Position numbers and translations under genes: made by a program. This document shows positions 25,566-34,619 of a stretch of DNA of 45,152 nt, piece after piece (the stretch's first letter is position 1; each line of letters begins with the position of its first letter). The notes under the pieces are model-generated. The model made no database searches. It was not told the origin of the DNA and saw nothing but the letters and a program-made list of their open reading frames with translations. The stretch is from Actinomycetota bacterium (GTDB taxonomy: Bacteria; Actinomycetota; Actinomycetes; Actinomycetales; Kineosporiaceae), in contig JAUPKQ010000075.1 in NCBI GenBank assembly GCA_030837345.1, forward strand, positions 1 to 45,152. Reading direction: 5' to 3'.

Positions 25566-26189
25566 ATGTCCATTCCCCTCGATTCCCCTGTCCTTTCTGT
25601 TCTCGGTGTCGTGTCCGGCCCCGCACCGGAGCGGCAAGTCGCCGATCGCCTTGCCGCTCGCCTTGCCGATCGCCTTGAAGCGAAACTCGCGACCCGCTGG
25701 AGGGTTCCTGTGCTCCGGATGGCCGGTCCCACCGTCGACCCGGCGGCGTCCAGAGAGACGGCCGATGTCCTGCTCAGCGCCCCCCAACTCGGCCCTGGGC
25801 ACTCGGCCGCCGACGGCCGCCACCCGGCCGGGCCTTCCTCGATCGAGCTGTGGCACCGGAGGACCTGCGGTGATCCCCTCGGGGTTCTCGATCTGCTGGA
25901 GATGATTGACCTGGTGGTGGCGGCGGTGCTGCCGCGCCATCGCTGGACCGCCCACCCCGTCGCCCACCCGGGTACGCTCCGCGGACGGCGGATCGACGTC
26001 GTCCCCGTCGGTGCGGAGTCGGCGGTCCGGCCCGTGGGGATCGGTGGCGGTGGCCTGGTCCGGCCCGAGATCCTGGACGGCGCGGCCCTGCCGCCTGGAA
26101 CGACCGGGCTGGCCCTGACCCTGCGTCTGGACCGCCTCGCGAACCTGACCGGACCGCGAAATGATTCGTCCGGGACTCCGACGGACTGA
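25566..26189 (+). CDS. unknown soluble protein
   Basis: The protein has 207 residues and no family that I recognise. ATG 25566 follows GAGG by about 5 nt; a GTG 12 codons upstream is possible. Residues about 25-45 contain a short repeated helix (ADRLAARLADRLEAKLATRW) encoded by direct repeats of CGCCTTGCC. The middle is LLEMIDLVVAAVLPRH and the end is Gly/Leu rich (IGGGGLVRPEILDG, LALTLRLDRLANL). Codon third positions are GC rich as in the neighbours, which supports a real gene. It follows the icd terminator, so it must have its own promoter. About 225 nt of more AT-rich sequence without a gene separates it from the next one. Confidence 0.6.
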   Translation: MSIPLDSPVLSVLGVVSGPAPERQVADRLAARLADRLEAKLATRWRVPVLRMAGPTVDPAASRETADVLLSAPQLGPGHSAADGRHPAGPSSIELWHRRTCGDPLGVLDLLEMIDLVVAAVLPRHRWTAHPVAHPGTLRGRRIDVVPVGAESAVRPVGIGGGGLVRPEILDGAALPPGTTGLALTLRLDRLANLTGPRNDSSGTPTD

Positions 26190-26414
26190 AATCCTCCTCT
26201 TCTAGTTTTCGCCGATCCCGTCGCCGGTATTGTCATTCGATTCCCGAAGGAATTCTCTGTTCCTGAGATGGGTGGCGGTTCATCGCATGTCAGTGAGCCT
26301 TTCCGAACAATGGTTTGTAACTGCGAGTGGCCGAATGGCCTGATCCTGTGGTTCGGAGCCCGCTCGCCGGCCACCGGGCGTGATTGAGAACTCAGCTGGG
26401 GGGAAGGTTGTTTG

Positions 26415-26894
26415 GTGAAGCACCTTGTTGCCCGTGTGATCACTGAGGTCGGGACTCCGGCCGTCATTCTCGTCGGTGTACTGCTCGCCATTGGCGCGCA
26501 CTCCGACAGGAGCTTGGCTTCGGGGCTCGGATGGGGACTGCTGGCGGCCGTGTTCGGCGCCGTCGTCCCGTACGGAGTCATCCTCTTCGGCGTGCACCGT
26601 GGAACGCTCGGCGACCATCACATCGTCGATCGTGCCCAGCGGATCCGTCCTCTGCTTCAAGGACTGGTGTCGGTCGCGGTCGGCATCGGTGTGCTCGTCG
26701 CAGTCGGTGCACCCCGAGAGGTGCTGGCTGCGACCGGAGCGATCCTGTCGGCCGGGGCGGTCACCACATGGGTGGTCGCCGTCGCCGTCGGGTGGTCACG
26801 GGTGGAACTGCGCGAACACACGGTCTGGCAAGTCATCGCCGGATCGGTGATGGGCCCGGTGGTCACGGGGAGCGTGTTCGTCCTCTGCCGGTGA
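26415..26894 (+). CDS. PAP2-like small membrane protein
   Basis: The 159-residue protein has about five hydrophobic helices. The C-terminal [20 protein letters not shown] corresponds to the last signature of the PAP2 phosphatase superfamily (SR-x5-H-x3-D/E, then an AG-rich helix). The first signature (KX6RP) is only loosely suggested by the [10 protein letters not shown] segment, so the protein may be a shortened and possibly inactive member. GTG 26415 has AAGG 7 nt upstream, and a TTG one codon earlier is possible. The stop overlaps GTGA with the receptor gene downstream, suggesting that both are made together and that this may be a membrane partner of the receptor. Confidence 0.7.
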   Translation: MKHLVARVITEVGTPAVILVGVLLAIGAHSDRSLASGLGWGLLAAVFGAVVPYGVILFGVHRGTLGDHHIVDRAQRIRPLLQGLVSVAVGIGVLVAVGAPREVLAATGAILSAGAVTTWVVAVAVGWSRVELREHTVWQVIAGSVMGPVVTGSVFVLCR

Positions 26895-28264
26895 GCGGCG
26901 GGCCGCTGGGCGACTGGGAGGAAGAACGGCCGGGCAACGGACTGAAGTCCTTCACCTCGTCGTCCGATGAGCGTGTCGTGAACGATTTCGTGATCGGGGA
27001 GGGGAATCCGTCAGAGCTCCGGAAGCCCAATCCCATGGACGACATGTCCCTGTCCGGGCCGCTCATGCCCCCGATGTGGCTGGCGTCCGGGGTGGCGGCC
27101 TTCGTGGGTGCCTTGGGAGTCGAGGGGCGGAACCGTCCTCTGCTGCTCGTCGCCGGAGCAACGGTGACGGCGATCTCGTTGTCGGTCTGGAGACTCGACT
27201 GGGAGCGCGTCCCCAAGATGATGATCAGGATCGTCCCCCTGGTAGCTGTGGTCCTGCTGGGTGTCCTGGGGTGGTTCGACCCGGGTCAGCCCCTCATCGC
27301 CACCGGTATAGCGCTGGCGATCGTCTGGATCGGCTTCGCCCTTGACCTCCAGGGTGTCGTGACGGCGTTGATCATTGCCTTGATGTCCCTCGCGGCGGCG
27401 TCCGGTACCGGGGCGCCGACGGGGGAACGGCTGTCCCGGACGCTCGGCACCTGGGTGATGGTCTCGGGGATCGCCCTCGCCGCCCACTGGTTCAGGACGC
27501 GGTTCGACCAGGCGTCGGCGGGGGCCGTGTCCGCCGCGAACGAGGCGGCGGTGGTTCGGGCCAAGGCCGCGGTCGAGGCCGGCCGGGTCCAGCAGAAGCA
27601 GGCAGAGGCGACGGCGGGCCAGCTCGCTGAGCGGTCACGGATCCAGCAGCGGGTAGCCCTGGAGGCGGCGGCGCTGGCCGAGGCGGCGGACGAGGTGCGG
27701 TCGCACACGACGAACGTGGCGAATTCGACCGGCGAGATGGCGCAGGCGTTGGGGGACCTGACCCGGACGGCGCAGACCACCGACCAGATCACCATGACGG
27801 TCGCGGCGAAGGCCAAGGACACCGCTGAGGTGATGCGGGCGCTGGAGGCGTCGAGCACCCAGATCATGGAGGCGTCCGACGTCATTCTCGCGATCGCCGA
27901 ACAGACGAACCTTCTCGCGCTGAACGCGACGATCGAGTCGGCGAGGGCGGGGGAGACGGGCCGGGGGTTCGCCGTCGTCGCGAACGAGGTGAAGGACCTG
28001 GCCCGTCAGTCCGGCGAGAACGCCGACATGATCACTAAGAGCCTGGCCCAGGTGAAGGATCAGGTGACGGCCGCCGTCACCCGGGTGACCGAGATCACGG
28101 CGAGCATGGGGGAGCTGTCGGACCACAACAGTGCCCTGGCCTCGGCCGTCGAGGAACAGTCGTCGTCGCTGAAGCACGTGTCCGACAGCGTCCGGGAGAC
28201 GGCCCACCGGGTCGACCGGATGACCGAGAACCTCCAGAGCCTGACCTCTCTGTCGCAGAGCTGA
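26891..28264 (+). CDS. membrane methyl-accepting-type receptor without HAMP
   Basis: The protein of about 457 residues has roughly six hydrophobic helices between about residues 55 and 200 with short loops, then a long coiled coil. The signalling tip is [20 protein letters not shown] followed by [19 protein letters not shown], which is the conserved hairpin of methyl-accepting proteins. There is no large extracytoplasmic sensing domain and no HAMP linker, so sensing probably occurs within the membrane. GTG 26891 is coupled to the PAP2-like gene; ATG 27034 is an alternative with CCGGAAG upstream. No cheA, cheW or flagellar genes lie in the window, so chemotaxis should not be assumed. It ends 3 nt from convergent purU. 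Confidence 0.88.
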   Translation: MSGGPLGDWEEERPGNGLKSFTSSSDERVVNDFVIGEGNPSELRKPNPMDDMSLSGPLMPPMWLASGVAAFVGALGVEGRNRPLLLVAGATVTAISLSVWRLDWERVPKMMIRIVPLVAVVLLGVLGWFDPGQPLIATGIALAIVWIGFALDLQGVVTALIIALMSLAAASGTGAPTGERLSRTLGTWVMVSGIALAAHWFRTRFDQASAGAVSAANEAAVVRAKAAVEAGRVQQKQAEATAGQLAERSRIQQRVALEAAALAEAADEVRSHTTNVANSTGEMAQALGDLTRTAQTTDQITMTVAAKAKDTAEVMRALEASSTQIMEASDVILAIAEQTNLLALNATIESARAGETGRGFAVVANEVKDLARQSGENADMITKSLAQVKDQVTAAVTRVTEITASMGELSDHNSALASAVEEQSSSLKHVSDSVRETAHRVDRMTENLQSLTSLSQS

Positions 28265-28267
28265 CAG

Positions 28268-29119
28268 TCAGCGGAAGATCACGGTGCGGTGGCCGTTGAG
28301 GAGCACCCGATGTTCGGTGTGCCACCGGACGGCGCGCGCCAGCACCTGAGCCTCGACGTCCCGTCCCAGCCTGGCGAGGTCGTCGGGACCCATCGTGTGG
28401 TCGGCGCGGACGACGTCCTGCTCGATGATCGGTCCCTCGTCGAGCGCGGCCGTGACGTAGTGCGCCGTCGCCCCGATCAGTTTCACTCCGCGCGTGTGCG
28501 CCTGGTGGTACGGCCTCGCGCCCTTGAAGCTCGGCAGGAACGAGTGGTGGATGTTGATGATCCGCCCCGGCATCGAGCCGCACAGATCCTCGGAGAGGAC
28601 CTGCATGTACCGGGCGAGGACGACGAGCTCGACGTCGAGTTCCCCGACGAGATCGGCGAGGCGCTTCTCGGCGTCCGCCTTGGTGTCCGGTGTGATCGGC
28701 AGGTGGTGGAACGGGATTCCGTAGAACTCGGCCATCGGCCGCAGCGCCTCGTGGTTGCTGACGACGGCGGGGACGTCAATCGGCAGCTGGCCCCCTCGCG
28801 CCCGGAACAGCAGGTCGTTGAGGCAGTGCCCGCCCAGGCTGACCATGATGAGGGCGCGGGTCCGGTGGTTGCCGGGGTCGAGGCGCCAGTCCATGCCGTA
28901 CCGGGCGGCGACCGGGGTGAGGCTCATTCGCAGCGCGGGGGCGACCTGCTCGCCCTCGACGGCGACCCGCATGAAGAAGCGACCGGTGTCGGGATCGCCG
29001 AACTGCTGGCTCTCGACGATGTTGCCCCCTGAGACGACGATCGCCCCCGCCACGGCGTGCACGATCCCCGGCTGGTCGGGGCAGGAGAGAGTGAGGATTT
29101 CGAGCGAGGAAGCATCCAC
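28268..29119 (-). CDS. purU: formyltetrahydrofolate deformylase (PurU)
   Basis: PurU hydrolyses 10-formyl-THF to THF and formate, balancing the one-carbon pool. The 283-residue protein has an N-terminal ACT-type regulatory domain (LSCPDQPGIVHAVAGAI) and a formyltransferase-like hydrolase domain related to PurN: SNHEALRPMAEFYGIPFHHL, VLARYMQVLS, the catalytic INIHHSFLPSFKGARPYHQA with Asn and His, and the Asp of LDEGPIIEQ. ATG 29119 was chosen as the family start although no clear Shine-Dalgarno precedes it; TACGCT 10 nt upstream could be a -10. It is convergent with the receptor gene and divergent from glyA, placing folate-consuming and folate-supplying genes back to back. Confidence 0.94.
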   Translation of the reverse strand: MDASSLEILTLSCPDQPGIVHAVAGAIVVSGGNIVESQQFGDPDTGRFFMRVAVEGEQVAPALRMSLTPVAARYGMDWRLDPGNHRTRALIMVSLGGHCLNDLLFRARGGQLPIDVPAVVSNHEALRPMAEFYGIPFHHLPITPDTKADAEKRLADLVGELDVELVVLARYMQVLSEDLCGSMPGRIINIHHSFLPSFKGARPYHQAHTRGVKLIGATAHYVTAALDEGPIIEQDVVRADHTMGPDDLARLGRDVEAQVLARAVRWHTEHRVLLNGHRTVIFR

Positions 29120-29230
29120 GGGCAGAGCGTACGGCGTCGATCATTCCGTTCTCGATCCGGTCCGCTCGATCCGGTCCTGTCGCCTCCGGCGGGCAGAATG
29201 CCGTGGACGGCGTCCTGTTAGGCTGGCCGG

Positions 29231-29305
29231 GCCGCGACTGGCGTTCGGGTGGGTAACCACCGGGGAGCGGTGGAGTCGTCAGCCTCGGGTCGTTCGCCTG
29301 GGCAC
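29231..29305 (+). ncRNA. ZTP (pfl motif) riboswitch
   Basis: The leader of glyA contains the conserved blocks of the ZMP/ZTP riboswitch: GCGACTGGCG, a helix with GGTGG and CCACC around GTAA, CCGGGGAGCG, and the 3' element CGTTCGCCTGGGCA. These aptamers typically control folate and purine genes such as glyA and folD, switching them on when ZMP builds up because 10-formyl-THF is short. A 6-bp hairpin (29318-29323 with 29330-29335) follows and may belong to the expression platform. A TANNNT candidate (TAGGCT, 29219-29224) lies just upstream. Identification is by consensus from memory, without a covariance search. Confidence 0.9.
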
Positions 29306-29374
29306 CGGGGTAAGCATGCGGGCCACCGTGCCCGCGCGACCCTGCCAACACGCCGGATCTTCGAGGAGCCTTAG

Positions 29375-30694
29375 ATGGCCGATACGTCCTCTCACCCTGG
29401 TCTTCCGAGCCGCGACTCGTCCGTGGGGGTCACGACCACCCCACTCGCGGACGCCGATCCCGAGCTCGCCGCCGTCCTGCGGGACGAGCTCGCCCGCCAG
29501 CGGGGAACGCTGGAGATGATCGCGAGCGAGAACTTCGCCCCCCGCGCCGTCCTGGAGGCCCAGGGCAGCGTCCTGACGAACAAGTACGCCGAGGGCTACC
29601 CGGGCAAGCGGTACTACGGCGGCTGCGAGTTCGTCGATGTCGCCGAGGACCTCGCGCGTGACCGCGTCAAGGCCCTGTTCGGCGCCGGGTACGCGAACGT
29701 CCAGCCGCACTCGGGCGCGCAGGCCAACGCGGCCGCGATGCACGCGCTGATCAGGCCCGGGGACGGCATCCTCGGCCTCGAACTCGCGCACGGCGGGCAC
29801 CTGACGCACGGCATGAAGATCAATTTTTCGGGCCGTCTCTACGACGTCGCCGCGTACGGCGTCGACCCGACGACGTTCCGCGTCGACATGGACGTCGTCC
29901 GGGCCAAGGCGCGGGAGCACCGTCCCAAGCTGATCATTGCGGGCTGGTCCGCGTACCCGCGGCAGCTCGACTTCGCCGCGTTCCGGGCGATCGCCGACGA
30001 GGTGGGCGCCTACCTCATGGTCGATATGGCCCACTTCGCCGGTCTGGTCGCCGCCGGGCTGCACCCGAACCCGGTGCCGCACGCCCACGTGACGACGTCC
30101 ACGACCCACAAGACGCTCGCGGGCCCGCGCGGCGGCATGATCCTCGCGCCCGACGAGGAGCACGCGAAGAAGTTCCAGTCCGCGGTGTTCCCCGGCCAGC
30201 AGGGCGGGCCGCTGATGCACGTGATCGCGGCCAAGGCGGCGGCCTTCAAGATCGCCGCGACGGCGGAGTACAAGGAGCGCCAGGAGCGCACCCTGCGCGG
30301 CGCCTCGGCGCTCGCCGACCGGCTGCTCGCCACCGACGTCCGTGAGGCCGGGGTCTCGGTGCTCACCGGTGGCACCGACGTCCACCTCGTGCTCGTCGAC
30401 CTGCGCGACTCGGCGATGGACGGCCAGCAGGCCGAGGACCGGCTGCACGAGATCGGTATCACGGTCAACCGCAACGCGGTGCCGTTCGACCCGAGGCCGC
30501 CGGTGGTCACCTCGGGTCTGCGGATCGGGACCCCCGCCCTCGCCACCCGGGGCTTCGGCGACGAGCAGTTCGCCGAGGTCGCCGACGTGATCGCGCTCGC
30601 TCTGCAGCCCGGCGCCGACCTCGACAAGCTGCGGAGCCGTGTCGAGCGTCTCGCCGCCGACTTCCCGCTCTACGACGGCCTGGAGACCTGGTGA
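29375..30694 (+). CDS. glyA: serine hydroxymethyltransferase (GlyA)
   Basis: GlyA is a PLP enzyme that converts serine and THF to glycine and 5,10-methylene-THF, the main cellular source of one-carbon units. The 439-residue protein shows [61 protein letters not shown], and the PLP lysine Lys246 in [15 protein letters not shown] 29375 has GAGGAG 6 nt upstream. An N-terminal extension of about 30 residues (Ser/Thr rich) precedes the usual start of the fold. It is preceded by the ZTP riboswitch and overlaps folD by GTGA, so both are under the same control. Confidence 0.97.
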   Translation: MADTSSHPGLPSRDSSVGVTTTPLADADPELAAVLRDELARQRGTLEMIASENFAPRAVLEAQGSVLTNKYAEGYPGKRYYGGCEFVDVAEDLARDRVKALFGAGYANVQPHSGAQANAAAMHALIRPGDGILGLELAHGGHLTHGMKINFSGRLYDVAAYGVDPTTFRVDMDVVRAKAREHRPKLIIAGWSAYPRQLDFAAFRAIADEVGAYLMVDMAHFAGLVAAGLHPNPVPHAHVTTSTTHKTLAGPRGGMILAPDEEHAKKFQSAVFPGQQGGPLMHVIAAKAAAFKIAATAEYKERQERTLRGASALADRLLATDVREAGVSVLTGGTDVHLVLVDLRDSAMDGQQAEDRLHEIGITVNRNAVPFDPRPPVVTSGLRIGTPALATRGFGDEQFAEVADVIALALQPGADLDKLRSRVERLAADFPLYDGLETW

Positions 30695-31563
30695 CCGCGC
30701 GGATCCTCGACGGCACGGCGACCGCCGCGACGATCAAGGCCGAACTGGCCGTGCGTGTCGCGGCGCTGCGTGCCCGGGGCATCGTTCCTGGCCTCGGGAC
30801 GGTCCTCGTCGGCGACGACCCCGGCAGCCAGGCCTACGTCGCGGGCAAGCACCGTGACTGTGCCGAGGCCGGGATCGCGTCGATCCGCGTCGACCTGCCC
30901 GCGACGGCGACCCAGGCCGAGGTGGACGATGCCCTGGCCCGGCTCAACGCCGATCCGGCGTGCACCGGGTACATCGTGCAGCTTCCCCTGCCCAAGGGCC
31001 TGGACGCCGACCGGGCGCTGGAGCTGATCGACCCGGCGAAGGACGCCGACGGCCTGCACCCGACGAATCTCGGACGGCTGGTCCTGCGGGTCAGCCGCCC
31101 CGTCGGGGCGCCGCTGCCGTGCACGCCGCGCGGCATCGTCGAGCTGCTGCGCCGCCACGATGTCGACCTCAAGGGAACCCACGTGTGCGTGCTCGGCCGT
31201 GGCGTGACCGTCGGGCGCCCGCTCGGGTTGCTGCTCACCCGCAAAGAGATCAACGCCACCGTCACGCTCTGCCACACCGGGACCCGTGACGTCGAGAAGC
31301 ACCTCCGGCAGGCCGACGTCATCGTCGCCGCCGCCGGGGTCCCCGGCGTCGTCACCGCGGACGTCGTCAAGCCCGGCGCCGTCGTCCTCGACGTCGGCGT
31401 CACGCGGATCGTCGACGAGCAGACGGGCAAGACCCGGCTCGCCGGGGACGTCGCTCCCGACGTCCGCGAGGTCGCGTCGTGGATCTCCCCCAACCCCGGG
31501 GGCGTCGGCCCGATGACGCGGGCGATGCTGCTGTCCAACGTGGTCGAGGCCGCCGAACGCTGA
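30691..31563 (+). CDS. folD: methylenetetrahydrofolate dehydrogenase / cyclohydrolase (FolD)
   Basis: FolD interconverts 5,10-methylene-THF and 10-formyl-THF and so feeds PurN and PurH. The 290-residue protein has Tyr49 and the catalytic Lys53 ([12 protein letters not shown]), [35 protein letters not shown], a NADP-site motif [17 protein letters not shown] and DVGVTRI. Two signature stretches vary from the common form: GRGVTVG where GRSxxVG is usual, and [11 protein letters not shown] where [11 protein letters not shown] is usual. GTG 30691 overlaps the glyA stop. The folD stop (31561-31563) abuts the convergent stop of the M20 gene. Confidence 0.95.
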   Translation: MTARILDGTATAATIKAELAVRVAALRARGIVPGLGTVLVGDDPGSQAYVAGKHRDCAEAGIASIRVDLPATATQAEVDDALARLNADPACTGYIVQLPLPKGLDADRALELIDPAKDADGLHPTNLGRLVLRVSRPVGAPLPCTPRGIVELLRRHDVDLKGTHVCVLGRGVTVGRPLGLLLTRKEINATVTLCHTGTRDVEKHLRQADVIVAAAGVPGVVTADVVKPGAVVLDVGVTRIVDEQTGKTRLAGDVAPDVREVASWISPNPGGVGPMTRAMLLSNVVEAAER

Positions 31564-32802
31564 TCACGCCGTGGGGGCCGCCGGCTTCTTCGCGGCCAGC
31601 TGACGCTTCGCCAGCTGACGTTCCGCCAGGGCGGAGTACAGGGCGGCCCCCAACGGCAGGACCCCGTCGTCGAAGACCGCGCGCGGGGAGTGATTGCCCG
31701 CCGCGGTCGAGGCCTCCTGCCCGTCGGCGAGGGCACCGAGGAACAGCATGGCGCCGGGGACCTCGGCCAGGACCCGTGAGAAGTCCTCCGAGCCCCCGAG
31801 CGGATTCGGCAGGGTGACGGCAGCACCGGGACCGAACAGGTCGGTGGCGACGCCGAACGCGAACCGGACGGACCCGGCGTCGTTGACGGTCACCGGGTAC
31901 TCGCTCTCGAACCGGACGTCGGCGTCGACCCCGTGGGCCGAGGCGACGCCGTGGCACACGCGCGTCACCAGACCCGCGATCGTCTCCCGGACGGCGGGGG
32001 AGAAGGTCCGGACCGTTGCCTCGATGGTCGCGGTGTCCGGGATGACGTTCCGTTTCGTCCCCGCGTGGAGGGTCCCGACCGTGAGGACGGCGGGGGCGAA
32101 GGCGTCGAGGCCCCGGGCCATGGCGGTCTGGAGGGCGAGGACCATCTCGCAGGCGGCGGGGATCGGGTCCCTCGTGACGTGGGGGGTGGCTCCGTGCCCG
32201 CCCCGGCCCCGGACGGTGACGAACAGTCCGTCGCTGGCGGACATGATTGGGCCGGGTCTGCTGGCGACGGTTCCCCTGCCTGTCAGATTGCTGAGGACGT
32301 GCAGGGCGAAGGCTGCGTCCGGACGGCGCCCCGCCGCGTCGAGGACACCCTCGGTGATCATGTGTCCCGCGCCGTCGAACCCTTCCTCGCCCGGCTGGAA
32401 CATCAGGACGACGTCCCCCGCCAGCGTGTCACGCCGCCCGGCGAGGAGATGCGCGGCACCGACGAGCATCGCCGTGTGGAGGTCGTGGCCGCAGGCGTGC
32501 ATGACGCCGTCCACCTCGGACCGGAAGGGGAGGTCTGTCTCCTCCTGCACCGGTAGGGCGTCCATGTCGCCGCGGAGCAGGACGGTCGGGGTGTTCCGGT
32601 TCCGCGCCCGCCCGCGCAGGACCGCCGTGACCGAGGTGGACGACCTCCCCGTGCTCACCTCCAGGCCGAGACCGTCGATCGCCTTCAGCACCTTCTCCTG
32701 CGTGCGGGGTAGATCGAGTCCGGTCTCCGGTCTCCGGTGCAGCCGGTGCCGCAGCTCGATGAGGTCACCGGCGAGGGCATGGGCGTCGTCCAGGATCGTC
32801 AC
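31564..32802 (-). CDS. M20-family amidohydrolase
   Basis: The 412-residue zinc or cobalt-dependent hydrolase resembles hippurate hydrolase, N-acyl-amino-acid amidohydrolase and IAA-amino-acid hydrolase relatives. It shows LRHRLHRRPETGLDLPRTQ, LLRGDMDALPVQEET, the metal-binding MHACGHDLHTAML, FQPGEEGFDGAGHM with the catalytic Glu, a lid-domain GRGGHGATPH, and GGSEDFSRV. GTG 32802 is preceded by GGAAGGG 4 nt away. The substrate cannot be read from the sequence. It is convergent with folD and has no obvious operon partner. Confidence 0.92.
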   Translation of the reverse strand: MTILDDAHALAGDLIELRHRLHRRPETGLDLPRTQEKVLKAIDGLGLEVSTGRSSTSVTAVLRGRARNRNTPTVLLRGDMDALPVQEETDLPFRSEVDGVMHACGHDLHTAMLVGAAHLLAGRRDTLAGDVVLMFQPGEEGFDGAGHMITEGVLDAAGRRPDAAFALHVLSNLTGRGTVASRPGPIMSASDGLFVTVRGRGGHGATPHVTRDPIPAACEMVLALQTAMARGLDAFAPAVLTVGTLHAGTKRNVIPDTATIEATVRTFSPAVRETIAGLVTRVCHGVASAHGVDADVRFESEYPVTVNDAGSVRFAFGVATDLFGPGAAVTLPNPLGGSEDFSRVLAEVPGAMLFLGALADGQEASTAAGNHSPRAVFDDGVLPLGAALYSALAERQLAKRQLAAKKPAAPTA

Positions 32803-32991
32803 CGTCCCTTCCTACAGTGCCCCGGTGGCCCTGCCGAGGAAGCGGTGACGTGGCGCGGTTCTGGGCGAGCAGGGCCGAGAGATGTCCGCCGTCTCGCCGA
32901 CCGGCAAAATTTCGTGTCCTGCATACTGTGCGGGGGTCTCGACAATCGGGACAATCCGCACATCGGAGTTGTTGTGACGGAGGTCGATGAG

Positions 32992-33366
32992 ATGAATCTC
33001 CCTTCTATGATCATGCTGATTGCGGCGGCGGCAGCATCCCTCGCTGGTGCCCCGTTCAACGTGACGACGCCTCACGACGTCGCCGGCGCCGTCCCCTCGG
33101 CCGCTACCAGCAACGAGCAGGCTGTTCCCGAAGGCGACTTCGGCTCCGGTAGTGGCCTTCGGATGGTGCAGGTCGGTGCGACCGGGTCGCGGTGGTCGAA
33201 CGGGTCGGGGTGGTTGGCCGGGTCGCGGTGGTCGACCGGATCCCTCGGGTTCCCCGGGCTCCCCGGAAAACTGGGAACCTGCGGGTTGCTGTCCGGCGGT
33301 GTCGTGTCGTGCTGGTTCGGCGACGGCATCGGCCTGCTGGGTGACGGCGCGGCTGCGACGGTGTGA
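32992..33366 (+). CDS. small Gly-rich, possibly secreted protein
   Basis: ATG 32992 has GGAGG 8 nt upstream and begins a 124-residue frame. The N-terminus (MNLPSMIMLIAAAAASLAGA) is hydrophobic and could be a signal segment or membrane anchor, although it lacks the usual Lys/Arg. The rest is Gly/Ser/Trp rich with a repeated GSRWS pattern and two Cys in CGLLSGGVVSCW. Third codon positions are GC rich, which supports coding. I recognise no family. Antisense frames over the same stretch are Pro/Asp/His repeats and look like shadows. A direct repeat (GACAATCSG) lies near 32939-32956, upstream. Confidence 0.5.
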   Translation: MNLPSMIMLIAAAAASLAGAPFNVTTPHDVAGAVPSAATSNEQAVPEGDFGSGSGLRMVQVGATGSRWSNGSGWLAGSRWSTGSLGFPGLPGKLGTCGLLSGGVVSCWFGDGIGLLGDGAAATV

Positions 33367-33445
33367 TCTCGCGGTAGATGCCCCCGCTCCGCGTGGTCCG
33401 TTGGCGGTGAGGTGCGAAAGGCACCGGGCACGGCAAGATGGCGTC

Positions 33446-34270
33446 GTGCTGAGGATCGCGACAGCGAACGTCAACGGGATCCGTGCCGCCGTGAAGCGGG
33501 GGATCGGGGCGTGGCTGGAGGAACGACAGCCGGACATCCTGTGCCTCCAGGAGGTCCGGGCGCCCGACTCGGTACTGCGGGAGGCCCTGGGCGCGGGCTG
33601 GTCCGGGGTGCACGAGGAGTGCTCGGTGAAGGGGCGCTCGGGCGTCGCCGTCATGTCGCGGGTGCCGCCGCTCGCCGTCCGGTCCGGGCTCGGGGACACG
33701 GCCGGCGCCGAGGAGTTCGCGGGGTGCGGCCGGTGGGTGGAGGCGGACTTCGCCGTCCCGGGCTCGCCGGGCCTGCTGACGGTGGTGTCGGTCTACGCGC
33801 ACAAAGGCGAGGCCGCTTCGCCGAAGCAGGAGGAGAAGTACCGGTTTCTCGACGTCGTGCGCGAGCGGATGGCCAAGCTCGCCGCCGACGGTCGTCATTT
33901 GCTGGTTGCCGGTGACGTCAACATCGCCCACCGCGAGGTCGACCTGAAGAACTGGAAGGGCAACCTCACCCACGCGGGCTTCCTCCCGCAGGAACGCGCC
34001 TGGCTCGACCGCCTGCTCGACGAGGACGGCTTCGTCGACGTCCACCGCTTTCTCGCCGGCGAGGGGCCGGGGCCCTACACCTGGTGGTCCTGGCGGGGTA
34101 AGGCCTTCGACGTCGACTCGGGCTGGCGTATCGACTACCAGTTCGCTTCCCCCTCGCTGGCCGCGCTCGCGGCGACCGCCGAGGCCGACCGGGCGCCGTC
34201 CTACGCCGAGCGCTGGAGCGACCACGCCCCTGTCGTCGTCGACTACGACCTGACCGTGCGGGCTGAGTGA
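33446..34270 (+). CDS. xth: exodeoxyribonuclease III
   Basis: This 274-residue DNA-repair nuclease (AP endonuclease and 3'-5' exonuclease) shows the EEP fold motifs: Asn10 in TANVNGIRAA, Glu36 in ILCLQEVRAP, YAHKGE, the active-site Asp157 and Asn159 in LVAGDVNIAHREVDLKNWKG, WRIDYQF, and SDHAPVVVDYDL near the C-terminus. GTG 33446 gives the normal family N-terminus; CAAGAT 6 nt upstream could be a -10 for a leaderless transcript. This copy is intact. Parts of two further copies lie downstream at 34730, 42050 and 42437, which makes this gene the left border of the accessory island. Confidence 0.94.
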   Translation: MLRIATANVNGIRAAVKRGIGAWLEERQPDILCLQEVRAPDSVLREALGAGWSGVHEECSVKGRSGVAVMSRVPPLAVRSGLGDTAGAEEFAGCGRWVEADFAVPGSPGLLTVVSVYAHKGEAASPKQEEKYRFLDVVRERMAKLAADGRHLLVAGDVNIAHREVDLKNWKGNLTHAGFLPQERAWLDRLLDEDGFVDVHRFLAGEGPGPYTWWSWRGKAFDVDSGWRIDYQFASPSLAALAATAEADRAPSYAERWSDHAPVVVDYDLTVRAE

Positions 34271-34294
34271 TCTCGTGTCCCCGAGTCTCTCCGT

Positions 34295-34348
34295 GTACTC
34301 AGCAGCGCAGCGAGTACTTGGCGGTGGAGCGCTCCGTGAACGTACGAT
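34295..34348 (+). promoter_or_regulatory. candidate promoter-operator of the first toxin-antitoxin unit
   Basis: GTACTC at 34295-34300 is inverted as GAGTAC at 34312-34317. TACGAT at 34343-34348 fits TANNNT and ends 7 nt before the antitoxin ATG, consistent with a leaderless start. The inverted repeat could be an autoregulatory site. Confidence 0.4.
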
Positions 34349-34355
34349 CGGCGTC

Positions 34356-34619
34356 ATGACTGCGCAGCCCATCAGTGCTGATCAAGGTCCGGACACCGGG
34401 GCTTACCAGGTGATCCGTCTCGGGGATCAGTCCGCCGTGGTCGTGCCAATGGCCGACTTCCTGAAGCTCCGTGCGCTGGAACGGCAGGCCACCGTAGAAG
34501 CGATCGAGGACGCCGAGGACGCGGCGGCGCTCGAGGAGTGGCGGGGGCGCGATTTCTCCGGGGAGTCCTCGTACGTGTCGGCGGGGGAGGCTCGTCGTCG
34601 GCTGGGTTTGGAGCGGTGA
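34356..34619 (+). CDS. Phd/RelB-like antitoxin, partner toxin broken
   Basis: The 87-residue protein looks like a Phd/YefM or RelB-type antitoxin: a beta-strand and helix with VIRLGDQSAVVVPMADFLKL, then an acidic helical toxin-binding tail (EAIEDAEDAAALEEWRGRDF) and a basic end (GEARRRLGLER). ATG 34356 was chosen because a TANNNT -10 lies 7 nt before it. The stop overlaps a GTG that opens a RelE-like toxin frame, which breaks off after about 17 codons. The antitoxin is therefore probably an orphan left by island rearrangement, and may still repress its own promoter. Confidence 0.7.
   Translation: MTAQPISADQGPDTGAYQVIRLGDQSAVVVPMADFLKLRALERQATVEAIEDAEDAAALEEWRGRDFSGESSYVSAGEARRRLGLER

Noticed and set aside
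33072-33431. Minus-strand Pro/Asp/His-rich frame opposite the small Gly-rich gene
   Set aside because: It overlaps the xth leader, has no ribosome site, and its repeats are the complement of GSRWS-coding repeats on the plus strand.
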